From contig CACOBL010000001.1 in NCBI GenBank assembly GCA_902625455.1, forward strand, positions 62,001 to 126,000: DNA of 64,000 nt, written 5' to 3'. This DNA comes from an uncultured Candidatus Actinomarina sp. GTDB taxonomy: Bacteria; Actinomycetota; Acidimicrobiia; Actinomarinales; Actinomarinaceae. The position numbers and the translations under genes were made by a program. Of this stretch, positions 26,376 to 35,628 are shown piece after piece. A model generated the notes under the pieces. That model worked only from the letters and a program-made list of their open reading frames with translations, was not told where the DNA came from and did no database searches. Numbering within the stretch: the stretch's first letter is position 1; each line of letters opens with the position of its first letter.

Positions 26376-27389
26376 TTAAATTGACCTTCCTACTGCCTTC
26401 CCTACAATTGATGCTTTCTTTATTAGAGACTCCAATTCACTTGGTAAAAGTGCTTGAGGACCATCACATAGAGCTTCTTCAGGCCTTGGATGAATTTCAA
26501 CCAAAAGACCATCAGCTCCAGCAGCAATAGCTGCTAACGCCACTGGCTCAACAAGTTTATTGTTTCCAGTTGCATGACTAGGGTCTGCAATTACAGGAAG
26601 ATGGCTATTTTGCTTCAAAAAAGGAATAGCGTTTATATCAAAAGTATTCCTCGTTGCTGTCTCGTAAGTTCTAATTCCTCTTTCACAAAGCATCACATTT
26701 TCATTACCTTTTGATAGGATGTATTCACTTGCCAACAGTAATTCATCTAATGTGGCAGACAATCCTCTCTTTAACAAAACTGGTAAACTTGATTCTCCAA
26801 CAGCCTCAAGTAATTTGAAATTTTGCATATTTCTTGCTCCTACCTGAAGAACGTCTACATACTTTTCCATCATAGAGAGATGTTTAGAATCCATTATTTC
26901 ACTAAATAATGGTAATGAAGTTATTTCAGAAGCTTCCTTTAACATCTTAAGTCCATCTTCTCCCAATCCCTGAAAGCTATATGGAGATGTTCTGGGCTTA
27001 AATGCACCACCCCTTAATCCATTAGAACCAGCCTGTTTTGCAGCTAAAGCCGTTTCAATTGTTTGCTCTTGAGTTTCAGCACTATCTGGACCAGCAATAA
27101 TTGCAAGATTCTTTCCACCAATTTTTAAATTTTTGATATTAACAACGGAGTCCTCTTTTTGATAATTTCTACTAGCAAGCTTGTACGGTTTTCCAACCGG
27201 TATAACACGGCTAACATTTGGTAGTAATTTCATTACCGCTCTGTTGTCTTCATTTACTTTTCCGCTAACTGCGACAACGCTTCTTTCAACTCCATAAATA
27301 ACCAAAGGCTCATGTCCTTGTTGTATTGCCTTTTCTTTAACTTTTTCTATATCTTCATCTGTTGAAGATTGATCCATAACTATTATCAA
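26376..27389 (-). CDS. aroF: DAHP synthase (type I-beta, with N-terminal regulatory domain)
   Basis: Entry enzyme of aromatic synthesis: PEP plus erythrose-4-phosphate to DAHP. Residues 1-75 (VMDQSSTDEDIEKVKEKA through NVSRVIPVGKPYKLASR) match the ferredoxin-like regulatory domain of Thermotoga-type DAHP synthases, where Tyr and Phe inhibit. The barrel follows: AIIAGPDSAE (Cys/Pro region altered to DS), LRGGAFKPRTSPYSFQGLG, LQVGARNMQNF, LLKRG, ILCERG-like VMLCERGIRTYE, and IADPSHATGNN. The start is TTG, five bases after AGGAGG. It is the first structural gene after the attenuator. Confidence 0.94.
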   Translation of the reverse strand: MIIVMDQSSTDEDIEKVKEKAIQQGHEPLVIYGVERSVVAVSGKVNEDNRAVMKLLPNVSRVIPVGKPYKLASRNYQKEDSVVNIKNLKIGGKNLAIIAGPDSAETQEQTIETALAAKQAGSNGLRGGAFKPRTSPYSFQGLGEDGLKMLKEASEITSLPLFSEIMDSKHLSMMEKYVDVLQVGARNMQNFKLLEAVGESSLPVLLKRGLSATLDELLLASEYILSKGNENVMLCERGIRTYETATRNTFDINAIPFLKQNSHLPVIADPSHATGNNKLVEPVALAAIAAGADGLLVEIHPRPEEALCDGPQALLPSELESLIKKASIVGKAVGRSI

Positions 27390-27405
27390 TTTTTCCTCCT
27401 AATAA

Positions 27406-27432
27406 CAAAAAATCGGGCCTTTGCCCGATTTT
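27406..27432 (-). terminator. Attenuator terminator upstream of aroF
   Basis: On the minus strand AAAATCGGGC pairs with GCCCGATTTT around AAAG, followed by six U residues. It stands between the leader peptide and aroF, so transcripts that terminate here never reach the aro genes. Its 5' arm (GGGCAA, 27421-27426) is also complementary to TTGCCC in the preceding leader segment (27448-27453), which gives the antiterminator. It also ends aroH transcripts. Confidence 0.9.
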
Positions 27433-27437
27433 ACATA

Positions 27438-27484
27438 ACATACTTTAGGGCAACCTATATGTGCTCTCTAAAGTAAAAGTATGT
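27438..27484 (-). promoter_or_regulatory. Attenuator 1:2 pause/anti-antiterminator hairpin
   Basis: ACATACTTT (27476-27484) is the exact complement of AAAGTATGT (27438-27446). The 5' arm overlaps the Tyr and Phe codons of the leader peptide. A ribosome stalled on those codons covers this arm and frees the 3' part (including TTGCCC at 27448-27453) to pair with the terminator's 5' arm. Confidence 0.8.
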
Positions 27485-27499
27485 GTTGTTTAACTTCAT
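27455..27499 (-). CDS. Aromatic leader peptide of the aro operon
   Basis: ATG at 27499 opens a 14-codon frame, MKLNNTYFYFREHI, ending TAG at 27455. Four consecutive codons read Tyr-Phe-Tyr-Phe (TAC TTT TAC TTT) and lie exactly in the 5' arm of the first leader hairpin. Position, length and composition match the leader peptides of Trp and Phe attenuators, with the peptide acting only as a sensor of charged tRNA-Tyr and tRNA-Phe. No strong Shine-Dalgarno is seen; the ATG is about 14 bases after the predicted transcript start. Confidence 0.82.
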   Translation of the reverse strand: MKLNNTYFYFREHI

Positions 27500-27519
27500 T
27501 AGAAATAGCTTAGCACAGT

Positions 27520-27525
27520 ATTATA
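27520..27525 (-). promoter_or_regulatory. -10 element of the aro operon promoter
   Basis: TATAAT on the minus strand, in the gap between aroH and aroF. Initiation about seven bases on would start the leader just before the leader peptide. The -35 region upstream is AT-rich and not clear. Confidence 0.55.
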
Positions 27526-27541
27526 TTTTACAAATAATTTT

Positions 27542-27886
27542 TTATCTATCTGGTCTTAGTTTTTTTGCGTCGTGTAAGTAAACATGCTGTATATCCTCTA
27601 AATCATTATTTATGGTGATTAACAACCTTATACAACCTTTTAAATCATTCTGAATTTCAGGAGCTTTTGCATCTAATGCACTAATTGACATCATCCCTAA
27701 TTCTCGAAAAGCTTTTGCAGGAAAAACGGCAGTTAAATCATGAGTAACTGTAAAAAGAGCAAAGACAATGTCTTCTTCATTTAATTTGTTTAAGTCCATT
27801 ATTGAAGTTATTAAAGACTTTGAGGAATTAATAATACTTTCATTTGTATTTTCTACAACTGCTATTGCCCCACGTATGCTTTTCAT
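27542..27886 (-). CDS. aroH: Chorismate mutase, AroH type
   Basis: Rearranges chorismate to prephenate, the branch point to Phe and Tyr. The 114-residue protein has the trimeric AroH fold pattern: MKSIRGAIAVVENTNE with the active-site Arg, FALFTVTHDLTAVFPAKA, LDAKAPEIQNDLKGCIRLLI with the second Arg, and HVYLHDAKKLRPDR at the end with the conserved Tyr and the Arg-Pro-Asp close. Neither TyrA nor PheA here has its own mutase domain, so this gene completes the branch. It lies upstream of the attenuator, so its own expression escapes that control. Confidence 0.94.
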   Translation of the reverse strand: MKSIRGAIAVVENTNESIINSSKSLITSIMDLNKLNEEDIVFALFTVTHDLTAVFPAKAFRELGMMSISALDAKAPEIQNDLKGCIRLLITINNDLEDIQHVYLHDAKKLRPDR

Positions 27887-27904
27887 AATATTTGTATACT
27901 ATAT

Positions 27905-27934
27905 AAAAAGAGTGGAACAATGTCCACTCTTTTT
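27905..27934. terminator. Bidirectional-looking terminator after groEL
   Basis: AAAAAGAGTGGA pairs perfectly with TCCACTCTTTTT (12 bp) around a 6-base loop, with A and T runs on both sides. On the minus strand it lies after the groEL stop and before aroH, so it ends the groES-groEL transcript. Confidence 0.88.
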
Positions 27935-27956
27935 TAAAGTCTAAGATGTAACTCTG

Positions 27957-29597
<1,641 letters not shown>

Positions 29598-29891
29598 TTA
29601 CTTACTTACTTTTGCAAGAATATCTCTACTTGAAAGAATAAGATATTCTATGCCTTCAATTTTAATTTCTGTTCCACCATATTTTGAGTAAACGACTTTG
29701 TCGCCTTTTTCAACATCTGGTTTAATTTTTTCGCCATTATCATTTGGCTCGCCTGGACCAACTGCTACAACTTCACCTTCTTGTGGTTTTTCTTTTGCAG
29801 TATCAGGTATATAGATCCCTGACGGGGTCTTACTGTCTTCTTCTGACAGAGGTTTAACTACAACTCTGTCTCCTAATGGTTGAAGATTCAT
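29598..29891 (-). CDS. groES: Co-chaperonin GroES (10 kDa)
   Basis: Lid of the GroEL chamber. The 97-residue protein begins [20 protein letters not shown], has the mobile loop [19 protein letters not shown] and the C-terminal [18 protein letters not shown] precedes the ATG. The upstream 79 bases contain a TATATT -10-like element but no CIRCE. It heads the groES-groEL operon immediately after tsaD. Confidence 0.97.
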   Translation of the reverse strand: MNLQPLGDRVVVKPLSEEDSKTPSGIYIPDTAKEKPQEGEVVAVGPGEPNDNGEKIKPDVEKGDKVVYSKYGGTEIKIEGIEYLILSSRDILAKVSK

Positions 29892-29970
29892 ATATATTTA
29901 CCTCCTAAATAAATATCTACATTGTGAATTTAATATAGTCTTGTTTATATATGTAAATAAATTCTCTAAA

Positions 29971-30972
29971 TTATTTAATTATTGAACTTAATCTAACATC
30001 GTTTTCTTTTAAATCATTGGTAATTAAGTCATTTTTAGCAGCAACACATATCATTGCTGCATTATCAGTAGAAAGCTTTGGTGAAGGTAAAAATATCTCT
30101 AGATTGTGATCATTTGCTAATATATTCATTTTTTCTCGCAGTCTAGAATTTGCCATAACTCCCCCTCCACCTGATATATTTTTTACTCCAGTTTCTTTTA
30201 CAGCTTTTGTAAAATTTATCATAAGAGAGTCGACAATTGCTTCTTGATAAGAAGCTGCGAAATCCGCTCTAGTAATTTTGTCCTCTGGGTCTATGTTTTT
30301 TAGAAAATTTGTAGCAGCAGTTTTTAAACCTGAAAATGAATAATTATATTCATGCTTAGTTTTTGGTCTAGGTAAATTAATTTTTGACGGATTTCCACTT
30401 TCTGCGATTCGTTGAATTGCTGGGCCGCCTGGAAAACCAAAACCACAGAACCTAGAAAGCTTGTCAAAAGCTTCACCAGCAGCATCGTCGATAGTTGTTC
30501 CCATTAATTTGTAATCTCCCCACTTTTCAACAAGAACGATTTGTGTATGGCCACCAGATACTAATAAAGTTAAAAATGGAGGTTCCATATTTGGGTTTTC
30601 AATTAATGGAGCTGCTAAATGTCCTACCATGTGATCAACCGTATATAGAGGTTTATCAATAGACCAAGCTATTGATTTTGCAAAATTATATCCGACAACC
30701 AAACTTCCAACCAAACCAGGTCCATCAGTTGTCGCAACTGAATCAATATCAGAAATTTGTAAATTTGCACTATTTAAGGATGAATGAAAAATATTTCTAA
30801 TCATTTCAGCATGCGCTCTTGATGCTACCTCGGGTACCACTCCACCAAATTTTTCGTGTATATCAACCTGTGAAGAAATTGTATTTACCAATAACTCTTC
30901 GCCTCTCATTATTGCAATTGCTGTTTCATCACAAGACGTTTCAAAACCTAAAATAACTTTGTCTTTAGACAT
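29971..30972 (-). CDS. tsaD: tRNA t6A synthase catalytic subunit TsaD
   Basis: Transfers threonylcarbamoyl to A37 of ANN-decoding tRNAs with TsaB and TsaE. The 333-residue protein starts MSKDKVILGFETSCDETAIA. The metal-binding HMVGHLAAPL, PFLTLLVSGGHTQIV, GEAFDKLSRFCGFGFPGGPA and a late SGGGVMANSRLREKM are diagnostic. I chose ATG 30972, because the 29 codons upstream lie inside rimI and have no family similarity. It overlaps rimI by 8 bases, in the usual tsaE-tsaB-rimI-tsaD order. Confidence 0.96.
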   Translation of the reverse strand: MSKDKVILGFETSCDETAIAIMRGEELLVNTISSQVDIHEKFGGVVPEVASRAHAEMIRNIFHSSLNSANLQISDIDSVATTDGPGLVGSLVVGYNFAKSIAWSIDKPLYTVDHMVGHLAAPLIENPNMEPPFLTLLVSGGHTQIVLVEKWGDYKLMGTTIDDAAGEAFDKLSRFCGFGFPGGPAIQRIAESGNPSKINLPRPKTKHEYNYSFSGLKTAATNFLKNIDPEDKITRADFAASYQEAIVDSLMINFTKAVKETGVKNISGGGGVMANSRLREKMNILANDHNLEIFLPSPKLSTDNAAMICVAAKNDLITNDLKENDVRLSSIIK

Positions 30973-31408
30973 AGGTTTTCTCCAATCGAAATAAATTAGC
31001 ATCCTCATTTTTATAATATTTTTCTCTAACTCCATAATGTTTGAATCCAAAAGATTCATACATATTTATAGCAACAGAGTTCGAAACTCTTACTTCAAGT
31101 AATATTTGTTCATATTTAGATTCTTCAAAATAATCGATTAATTCGATTGTTAATTTCTTAGCAATGGACTGATTTCTAAATATCTCTTTTACGCCTATAC
31201 CCAAAATATGTAATTCTTTAAAATTTTTTTGGATAGCCAAATAACCAACTATTTCGCTATTAATTTCATAAACCCAATAGAGGAACTCATCATTGTTTAT
31301 TTTTTGCTTTATTAACTCGTTATTCCATGCAGTACCAAATATTTCTTTTTCTAGATCTGCCAACTGTTGAGCCATATCCGTATTGCAATAGCTTATTTTC
31401 TTAATCAT
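30965..31408 (-). CDS. rimI: Ribosomal-protein-alanine acetyltransferase RimI-like
   Basis: A GNAT-fold acetyltransferase of 147 residues. LHILGIGVKEIFRNQSIAKK is motif A, where the usual pyrophosphate-binding Q/RxxGxA/G becomes RNQSIAK. LEVRVSNSVAINMYESFGFK is the RimI-typical motif B region with N and Y, and ends REKYYKNEDA. It probably acetylates the N-terminus of S18 or other proteins. ATG 31408 is taken as start, overlapping tsaB by 8 bases. Confidence 0.9.
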   Translation of the reverse strand: MIKKISYCNTDMAQQLADLEKEIFGTAWNNELIKQKINNDEFLYWVYEINSEIVGYLAIQKNFKELHILGIGVKEIFRNQSIAKKLTIELIDYFEESKYEQILLEVRVSNSVAINMYESFGFKHYGVREKYYKNEDANLFRLEKTYV

Positions 31409-32105
31409 GAAAATTAATCTCACTTTCTAAGCTCTTATTTGAGAAAGAAATATCAGGTTCTCTCATGTATGAAATTCTTACTTCATTAAAATTTGGAAAA
31501 TCACTATTTTTATATATTTCTTTACCGACGTTATAAATGTGTTCTGCCGAGACGTATTCTGGAGAACCAAACTTTAGATAGCTTGAGTCTCCAATAATTT
31601 TTTCATTAAGTTCATTCCAATCACCAACTATTAACTTCTTTTCATTATCCTCGTTCAGTTTCTGTTTTAATGTATTTTCGTTTAAGACTTCGGGTTCACT
31701 TTCTCTGACTACTCCACCTGGTACAGGTTTGTATGTACAAAATGCAAATTCATCTCTTTTAATGTCAATAATTGAACAAATTTTTCTATGACCTGTATGA
31801 GCAGCAAAAGCCAAAGCATCTAGACCATTCACTGATACAAGGGGTATCCCTAGAGTTGCACATATTCCTTGCGAAACAGCTAGTCCAATTCTTAAACTTG
31901 TATAAAAACCTGGACCTGTATCAAGATAAATTACATTTATATCTGACTTCTTTATATTTGATTTTAAGGTTAATTCATCAATTGAATTCATTAGTAGATT
32001 CGTATTTCCATTCTCAGCTAAAACAGAACTGCTTGAAATTAATTTATCACTAAATAAAGCTACAGAAATATATTTTCCGGAGGTCGATATTGATAGGCTA
32101 TACAT
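31401..32105 (-). CDS. tsaB: tRNA t6A synthesis protein TsaB
   Basis: Non-catalytic partner of TsaD. The 234-residue ASKHA-fold protein begins YSLSISTSGKYISVALFSDK, contains YLDTGPGFYTSLRIGLAVSQG (the TsaB signature 'GPGSfTGlRIG') and LVSVNGLDALAF. As is normal for TsaB it lacks the metal-binding His pair of TsaD. It overlaps tsaE by 8 bases. Confidence 0.95.
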   Translation of the reverse strand: MYSLSISTSGKYISVALFSDKLISSSSVLAENGNTNLLMNSIDELTLKSNIKKSDINVIYLDTGPGFYTSLRIGLAVSQGICATLGIPLVSVNGLDALAFAAHTGHRKICSIIDIKRDEFAFCTYKPVPGGVVRESEPEVLNENTLKQKLNEDNEKKLIVGDWNELNEKIIGDSSYLKFGSPEYVSAEHIYNVGKEIYKNSDFPNFNEVRISYMREPDISFSNKSLESEINFHD

Positions 32106-32505
32106 TAATTGTTATCTTTCTTGTTTGTTCGTCTATAATCTCAATTTCAAATATATCCATATTTAGATTATTTTTCTCTGGAATCAAATTAATCCACTCA
32201 ATAATAATTAAACAGTTCTCACTGTTTAAAGGAAGATCTAAATCAATGAACTCAGCCCAACTTGAAAGTCTGTATAAATCAACATGATAAATGTCAATTT
32301 CTTTGACTTTATAATTTTTAACAATATTAAATGTTGGAGATGTTACAACTTCCTCACATCCAAAATATTCTATTACTTTTTTTGCAATCGTTGTCTTTCC
32401 AGCACCTAAAGGCCCTGATAAACCAATTGTTTTGGGTAAGTGTAAAGTTTTAAGATAGTCATCCAAAAAAAGATCCAAGTCTTCTTCTTTTACTAAATTA
32501 CTCAA
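32098..32505 (-). CDS. tsaE: tRNA t6A synthesis ATPase TsaE
   Basis: Small P-loop ATPase of 135 residues that resets the TsaBD complex. GLSGPLGAGKTTIAKKVIEY is Walker A, VTSPTFNIVKNY the switch segment ('SPTF'), IYHVDLYRL the Walker-B-like strand, and CLIIIEWINLIPE the 'iEW' motif. It overlaps alr by 8 bases, as part of the alr-tsaE-tsaB-rimI-tsaD run. Confidence 0.95.
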   Translation of the reverse strand: MSNLVKEEDLDLFLDDYLKTLHLPKTIGLSGPLGAGKTTIAKKVIEYFGCEEVVTSPTFNIVKNYKVKEIDIYHVDLYRLSSWAEFIDLDLPLNSENCLIIIEWINLIPEKNNLNMDIFEIEIIDEQTRKITINV

Positions 32506-33577
32506 TTTCTATTCTCTCAAGCCTTCTTGACATATTAGTTAATATTTCCCATTCAATAGTTTTATTCCATTGTGCAATGTCAGTAACTGTTATTTCATGC
32601 TGTCCATTTTCAGATTTACCTAGGACAGTTACTTCATCATCAACTTTGACATTTATATCAGTTACATCAATTAAAATTTGGTCCATAGTTACCCTGCCTA
32701 TCAATTTACAAATTTTGTTATTTACTAAAACATGACCATCAGGAAAAGAGTTCCAAGGATATCCATCACCATAACCTATTGGTGAAGTTGCTATTACTGA
32801 ATCACGGTCTAGGATTTTTGCTTTTCCGTATGAAACCGCTTCGCCTTTTTTTCTATGTTGTAAATTAGATACTCTTGTTTTGATTTCCATAGTTGGTAAT
32901 AGTTTATTTTCACTTTCAACCGGCGAGATTTCAATACCATATGCCGCAATACCAATCCTTACCATATTAAAGGATTCATCCAAATTATAAAAAGTTGAAG
33001 CTGAGTTATCTACATGACAAAGTAAATTATCTATATCAACATTTGAAATCGTATTCTTGAATAAATCAATTGAATTTTGAGTATGTCCTTTGTCAGTATC
33101 TGCTAATGGAAAATGTGTGCAGATGCCTGCTAGGCTCAAATTCGAATCATTAATTTTTTCAAATAAATAATCAAATTTATCCGGAGAACATCCTATTCGA
33201 TGCATTCCAGTATCAATTTTAAGATGAACATTATATTCATTACCCGTATCTATAAGTGCATCTATAAAACTATCGCTATATACGGTCAAATCTAAATCGT
33301 TCTTTAAAATATTATCAAGCTGACCTACCGAAGGCTCTGCAAGAAGGAGTACTCTTGAATCTTTAAACTCTTCCTTTACTTGAACTCCTTCGTCAATTGA
33401 TGCAACTGCAAACCATTCCACGCCAGCCTCTCTTGCATTGCGTACACTCCATTTGATTCCATGTCCATAAGCATTGGCTTTTACAACAAGACATGTCTTT
33501 TTTTTAGAAATTTGAGATAAATATTTAAGATTTTTAACAAAGCTCTTTTTGTTAACGTATATGTACCCTCTATCCAT
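32498..33577 (-). CDS. alr: Alanine racemase
   Basis: PLP enzyme making D-alanine for peptidoglycan. The 359-residue protein has TCLVVKANAYGHGIKWSVRN with the PLP Lys, LKIDTGMHRIG, AYGIEISPV, PIGYGDGYPWN, which includes the region of the second catalytic Tyr, and IGRVTMDQILIDVT. Together with glmS and glmM next door it makes a cell-envelope precursor cluster. Confidence 0.96.
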   Translation of the reverse strand: MDRGYIYVNKKSFVKNLKYLSQISKKKTCLVVKANAYGHGIKWSVRNAREAGVEWFAVASIDEGVQVKEEFKDSRVLLLAEPSVGQLDNILKNDLDLTVYSDSFIDALIDTGNEYNVHLKIDTGMHRIGCSPDKFDYLFEKINDSNLSLAGICTHFPLADTDKGHTQNSIDLFKNTISNVDIDNLLCHVDNSASTFYNLDESFNMVRIGIAAYGIEISPVESENKLLPTMEIKTRVSNLQHRKKGEAVSYGKAKILDRDSVIATSPIGYGDGYPWNSFPDGHVLVNNKICKLIGRVTMDQILIDVTDINVKVDDEVTVLGKSENGQHEITVTDIAQWNKTIEWEILTNMSRRLERIEIE

Positions 33578-33628
33578 ATCTAATTATTACCTTACAGGAA
33601 ACAGACTATAAAGTGAGCGTGCCTTAAT

Positions 33629-35425
33629 TTATTCAACAGTTACAGATTTAGCTAAATTTCTTGGCTGGTCAATTGACTCGCCATTTAAATTAGCTACATG
33701 ATAAGCAATAAACTGTAGAGGGATAATCGATATAATAGTCGACAGCATTTCACTTGTTTCAGGAAGTGCAATGTAATTATTTGATATGTCTTTTAATTTC
33801 TTAGATGAAACATCTCCAACTGCTATAACATACGCTCCTCTAGCATTTACCTCTTGTACATTGCTAGTTGTTTTATCTAATAAATGTCTTTGACTAGCGG
33901 TGACTATCACTGGAGTTCCTTCTTCAATAAGTGCAAGTGTTCCGTGCTTAAGTTCTCCTGCTGCAAGAGCTTCAGCATGAAGATAAGATATCTCTTTCAA
34001 TTTTAATGCCCCTTCAGCAGCCAAAGCATAATCTAAGCCTCTACCTATAAAATAAATATCTTTCTTCTTATAAATTAGTTTTGATATCTGTTTTACTTGA
34101 TCTTCACACTTTAATGCTTCTTCGATTAAAGAAGGAAGCGCCTTAATCTCTTCAAGTGAAGTATCTAATTTATTATTTGAATCCCAATGTTTTGCTAGCA
34201 AAAGTTGTCCAACTAACATTCCCAAGTATGCTTTTGTTGATGCCACACCAATTTCTGGACCAACGTGAAGATAAAATACACTATCTGCCATTCTTGCAAG
34301 TGAGCTCCCAACAACATTTACTAAAGCTAATACGTGAGATCCATTTTCTTTTAGTAATTCTGTTGCTGCGATTGTATCCATAGTTTCACCAGACTGAGAT
34401 ATAACAATAGCAAGATCATTTTTGCCTATGATTGGCTCTCGATATCTAAACTCAGAAGCAAGTTCAACACTTACAGGAACTCCAAGAACTTTTTCAAATA
34501 AATCTTTACCAAATAAACCAGCATGATAAGCAGTACCGCAAGCAACAATCCATATCTTTTCAAACTTTTTTGCTTTATCTAAATGTATTGGTATTTCGGT
34601 TGAGTTTTTTTCAATTCTTCTTGCAATTGTTCTCTCAATTACTTCTGCTTGTTCAAGTATTTCTTTATACATGAAATGGTCATGACCAGCTTTTTCTGCT
34701 TCAGAGACCTCCCAGTCTATAACTTGAATATCTCTTGTTATTACATTTTTTTCTATATCGTACAAAGTAAAATTTCCATCATTAATTTCTACAAAGTCAC
34801 CATTCTCTAGGAATATCATTTTGTTTGTATATTCTAAAATTGCTGCAGAGTCAGATGCTAAAAAGACCTCCCCCTCACCAACACCTAGAACTAATGGACT
34901 CATCATTCTTCCAGCTACAATTGTGCCTGGCTGTTTTGTTGAAGTTACAACAAGAGCATATGTACCATCAAGTGATTTAGCTACATCTAAAACAGTATCT
35001 AACAACTCACCATTCCATTTTTTACTCAACTCAACAGCAACAACCTCTGTGTCGGTTTCCGAAATAAAGCTATAATCGTCTTGAATTAAATCATCTTTTA
35101 ATTCAGCGTAGTTCTCAATAATTCCATTGTGAATGACGGCAAATTCATTAGCATTATCCGCATGAGGATGAGCATTAACATCGCTCGGAACTCCATGTGT
35201 TGCCCATCTTGTATGACCAATTCCAATGTTTCCTTTTATTGAAGTTCCTTCTAAATGCTCCTTAAGCACACTGAGTTTTCCTTCTTTTTTTTCTATTGAT
35301 AGGTTATCTCCATCAATTAAAGCCACTCCCGCAGAATCATATCCGCGGTACTCTAATCTTGATAATCCACTAATTAGAATTGGTAGGGGTTCTTTTGGGC
35401 CTGAATACCCGATTATTCCACACAT
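33629..35425 (-). CDS. glmS: Glutamine-fructose-6-phosphate aminotransferase (GlcN6P synthase)
   Basis: Makes glucosamine-6-phosphate for the cell wall. The 598-residue protein has Cys2 in MCGIIGYSGP as the glutaminase nucleophile, GHTRWATHGVPSDVNAHPHA, then two SIS domains with ACGTAYHAG, SQSGETMDT and GVASTKAYLG, ending QPRNLAKSVTVE. GGAG precedes the ATG. Its 5' leader is a glmS ribozyme, so expression should fall when its product GlcN6P accumulates. Confidence 0.98.
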   Translation of the reverse strand: MCGIIGYSGPKEPLPILISGLSRLEYRGYDSAGVALIDGDNLSIEKKEGKLSVLKEHLEGTSIKGNIGIGHTRWATHGVPSDVNAHPHADNANEFAVIHNGIIENYAELKDDLIQDDYSFISETDTEVVAVELSKKWNGELLDTVLDVAKSLDGTYALVVTSTKQPGTIVAGRMMSPLVLGVGEGEVFLASDSAAILEYTNKMIFLENGDFVEINDGNFTLYDIEKNVITRDIQVIDWEVSEAEKAGHDHFMYKEILEQAEVIERTIARRIEKNSTEIPIHLDKAKKFEKIWIVACGTAYHAGLFGKDLFEKVLGVPVSVELASEFRYREPIIGKNDLAIVISQSGETMDTIAATELLKENGSHVLALVNVVGSSLARMADSVFYLHVGPEIGVASTKAYLGMLVGQLLLAKHWDSNNKLDTSLEEIKALPSLIEEALKCEDQVKQISKLIYKKKDIYFIGRGLDYALAAEGALKLKEISYLHAEALAAGELKHGTLALIEEGTPVIVTASQRHLLDKTTSNVQEVNARGAYVIAVGDVSSKKLKDISNNYIALPETSEMLSTIISIIPLQFIAYHVANLNGESIDQPRNLAKSVTVE

Positions 35426-35464
35426 ACTTTCTCCATTCCAACGAGCAAGTTGAAATTAAGACTA

Positions 35465-35594
35465 CGTTAAATTGACTCTGTTCAACAATTTCTTGCTGTT
35501 TTTAAACAATTTATTACGACCGTAGAGCCGAGTATGCATCCGCCGAATTTTTCGATAACATACTACCTCGTCACCTTTTTCAAGGCCTGGCGCT
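35465..35594 (-). ncRNA. glmS ribozyme (GlcN6P-activated self-cleaving riboswitch)
   Basis: On the minus strand the leader of glmS contains, in order, A-GCGCCAGG with the cleavage point between 35594 and 35593, GUGACGAGGU (35565-35574), GUUAUCGAA, CGGCGGAUG (35537-35545) and CGGCUCU. These are the invariant blocks of the glmS ribozyme core. The helix flanking the UUAUCGA...UUCGGCGG segment is AGUAUG with CAUACU, different bases from Bacillus examples but in the same place, which supports conserved structure. A 3' domain with AAAUUG/CAAUUU pairing follows. The cofactor is GlcN6P, the product of the downstream gene. The 3' boundary is approximate. Confidence 0.93.
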
Positions 35595-35612
35595 AATTTG
35601 CTCGTTGTTTAT

Positions 35613-35618
35613 ATTATA
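35613..35618 (-). promoter_or_regulatory. -10 element of the glmS promoter
   Basis: TATAAT on the minus strand, about 19 bases before the ribozyme cleavage site. Initiation at the normal distance would leave only about 12-13 nucleotides 5' of the cleavage point. No convincing -35 is seen in the A/T-rich end of glmM. Confidence 0.55.
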
Positions 35619-35628
35619 AGTAAAAAAA

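Noticed and set aside
29892..29970. CIRCE heat-shock operator before groES
   Set aside because: No TTAGCACTC-N9-GAGTGCTAA or near match is present in the 79-base spacer.
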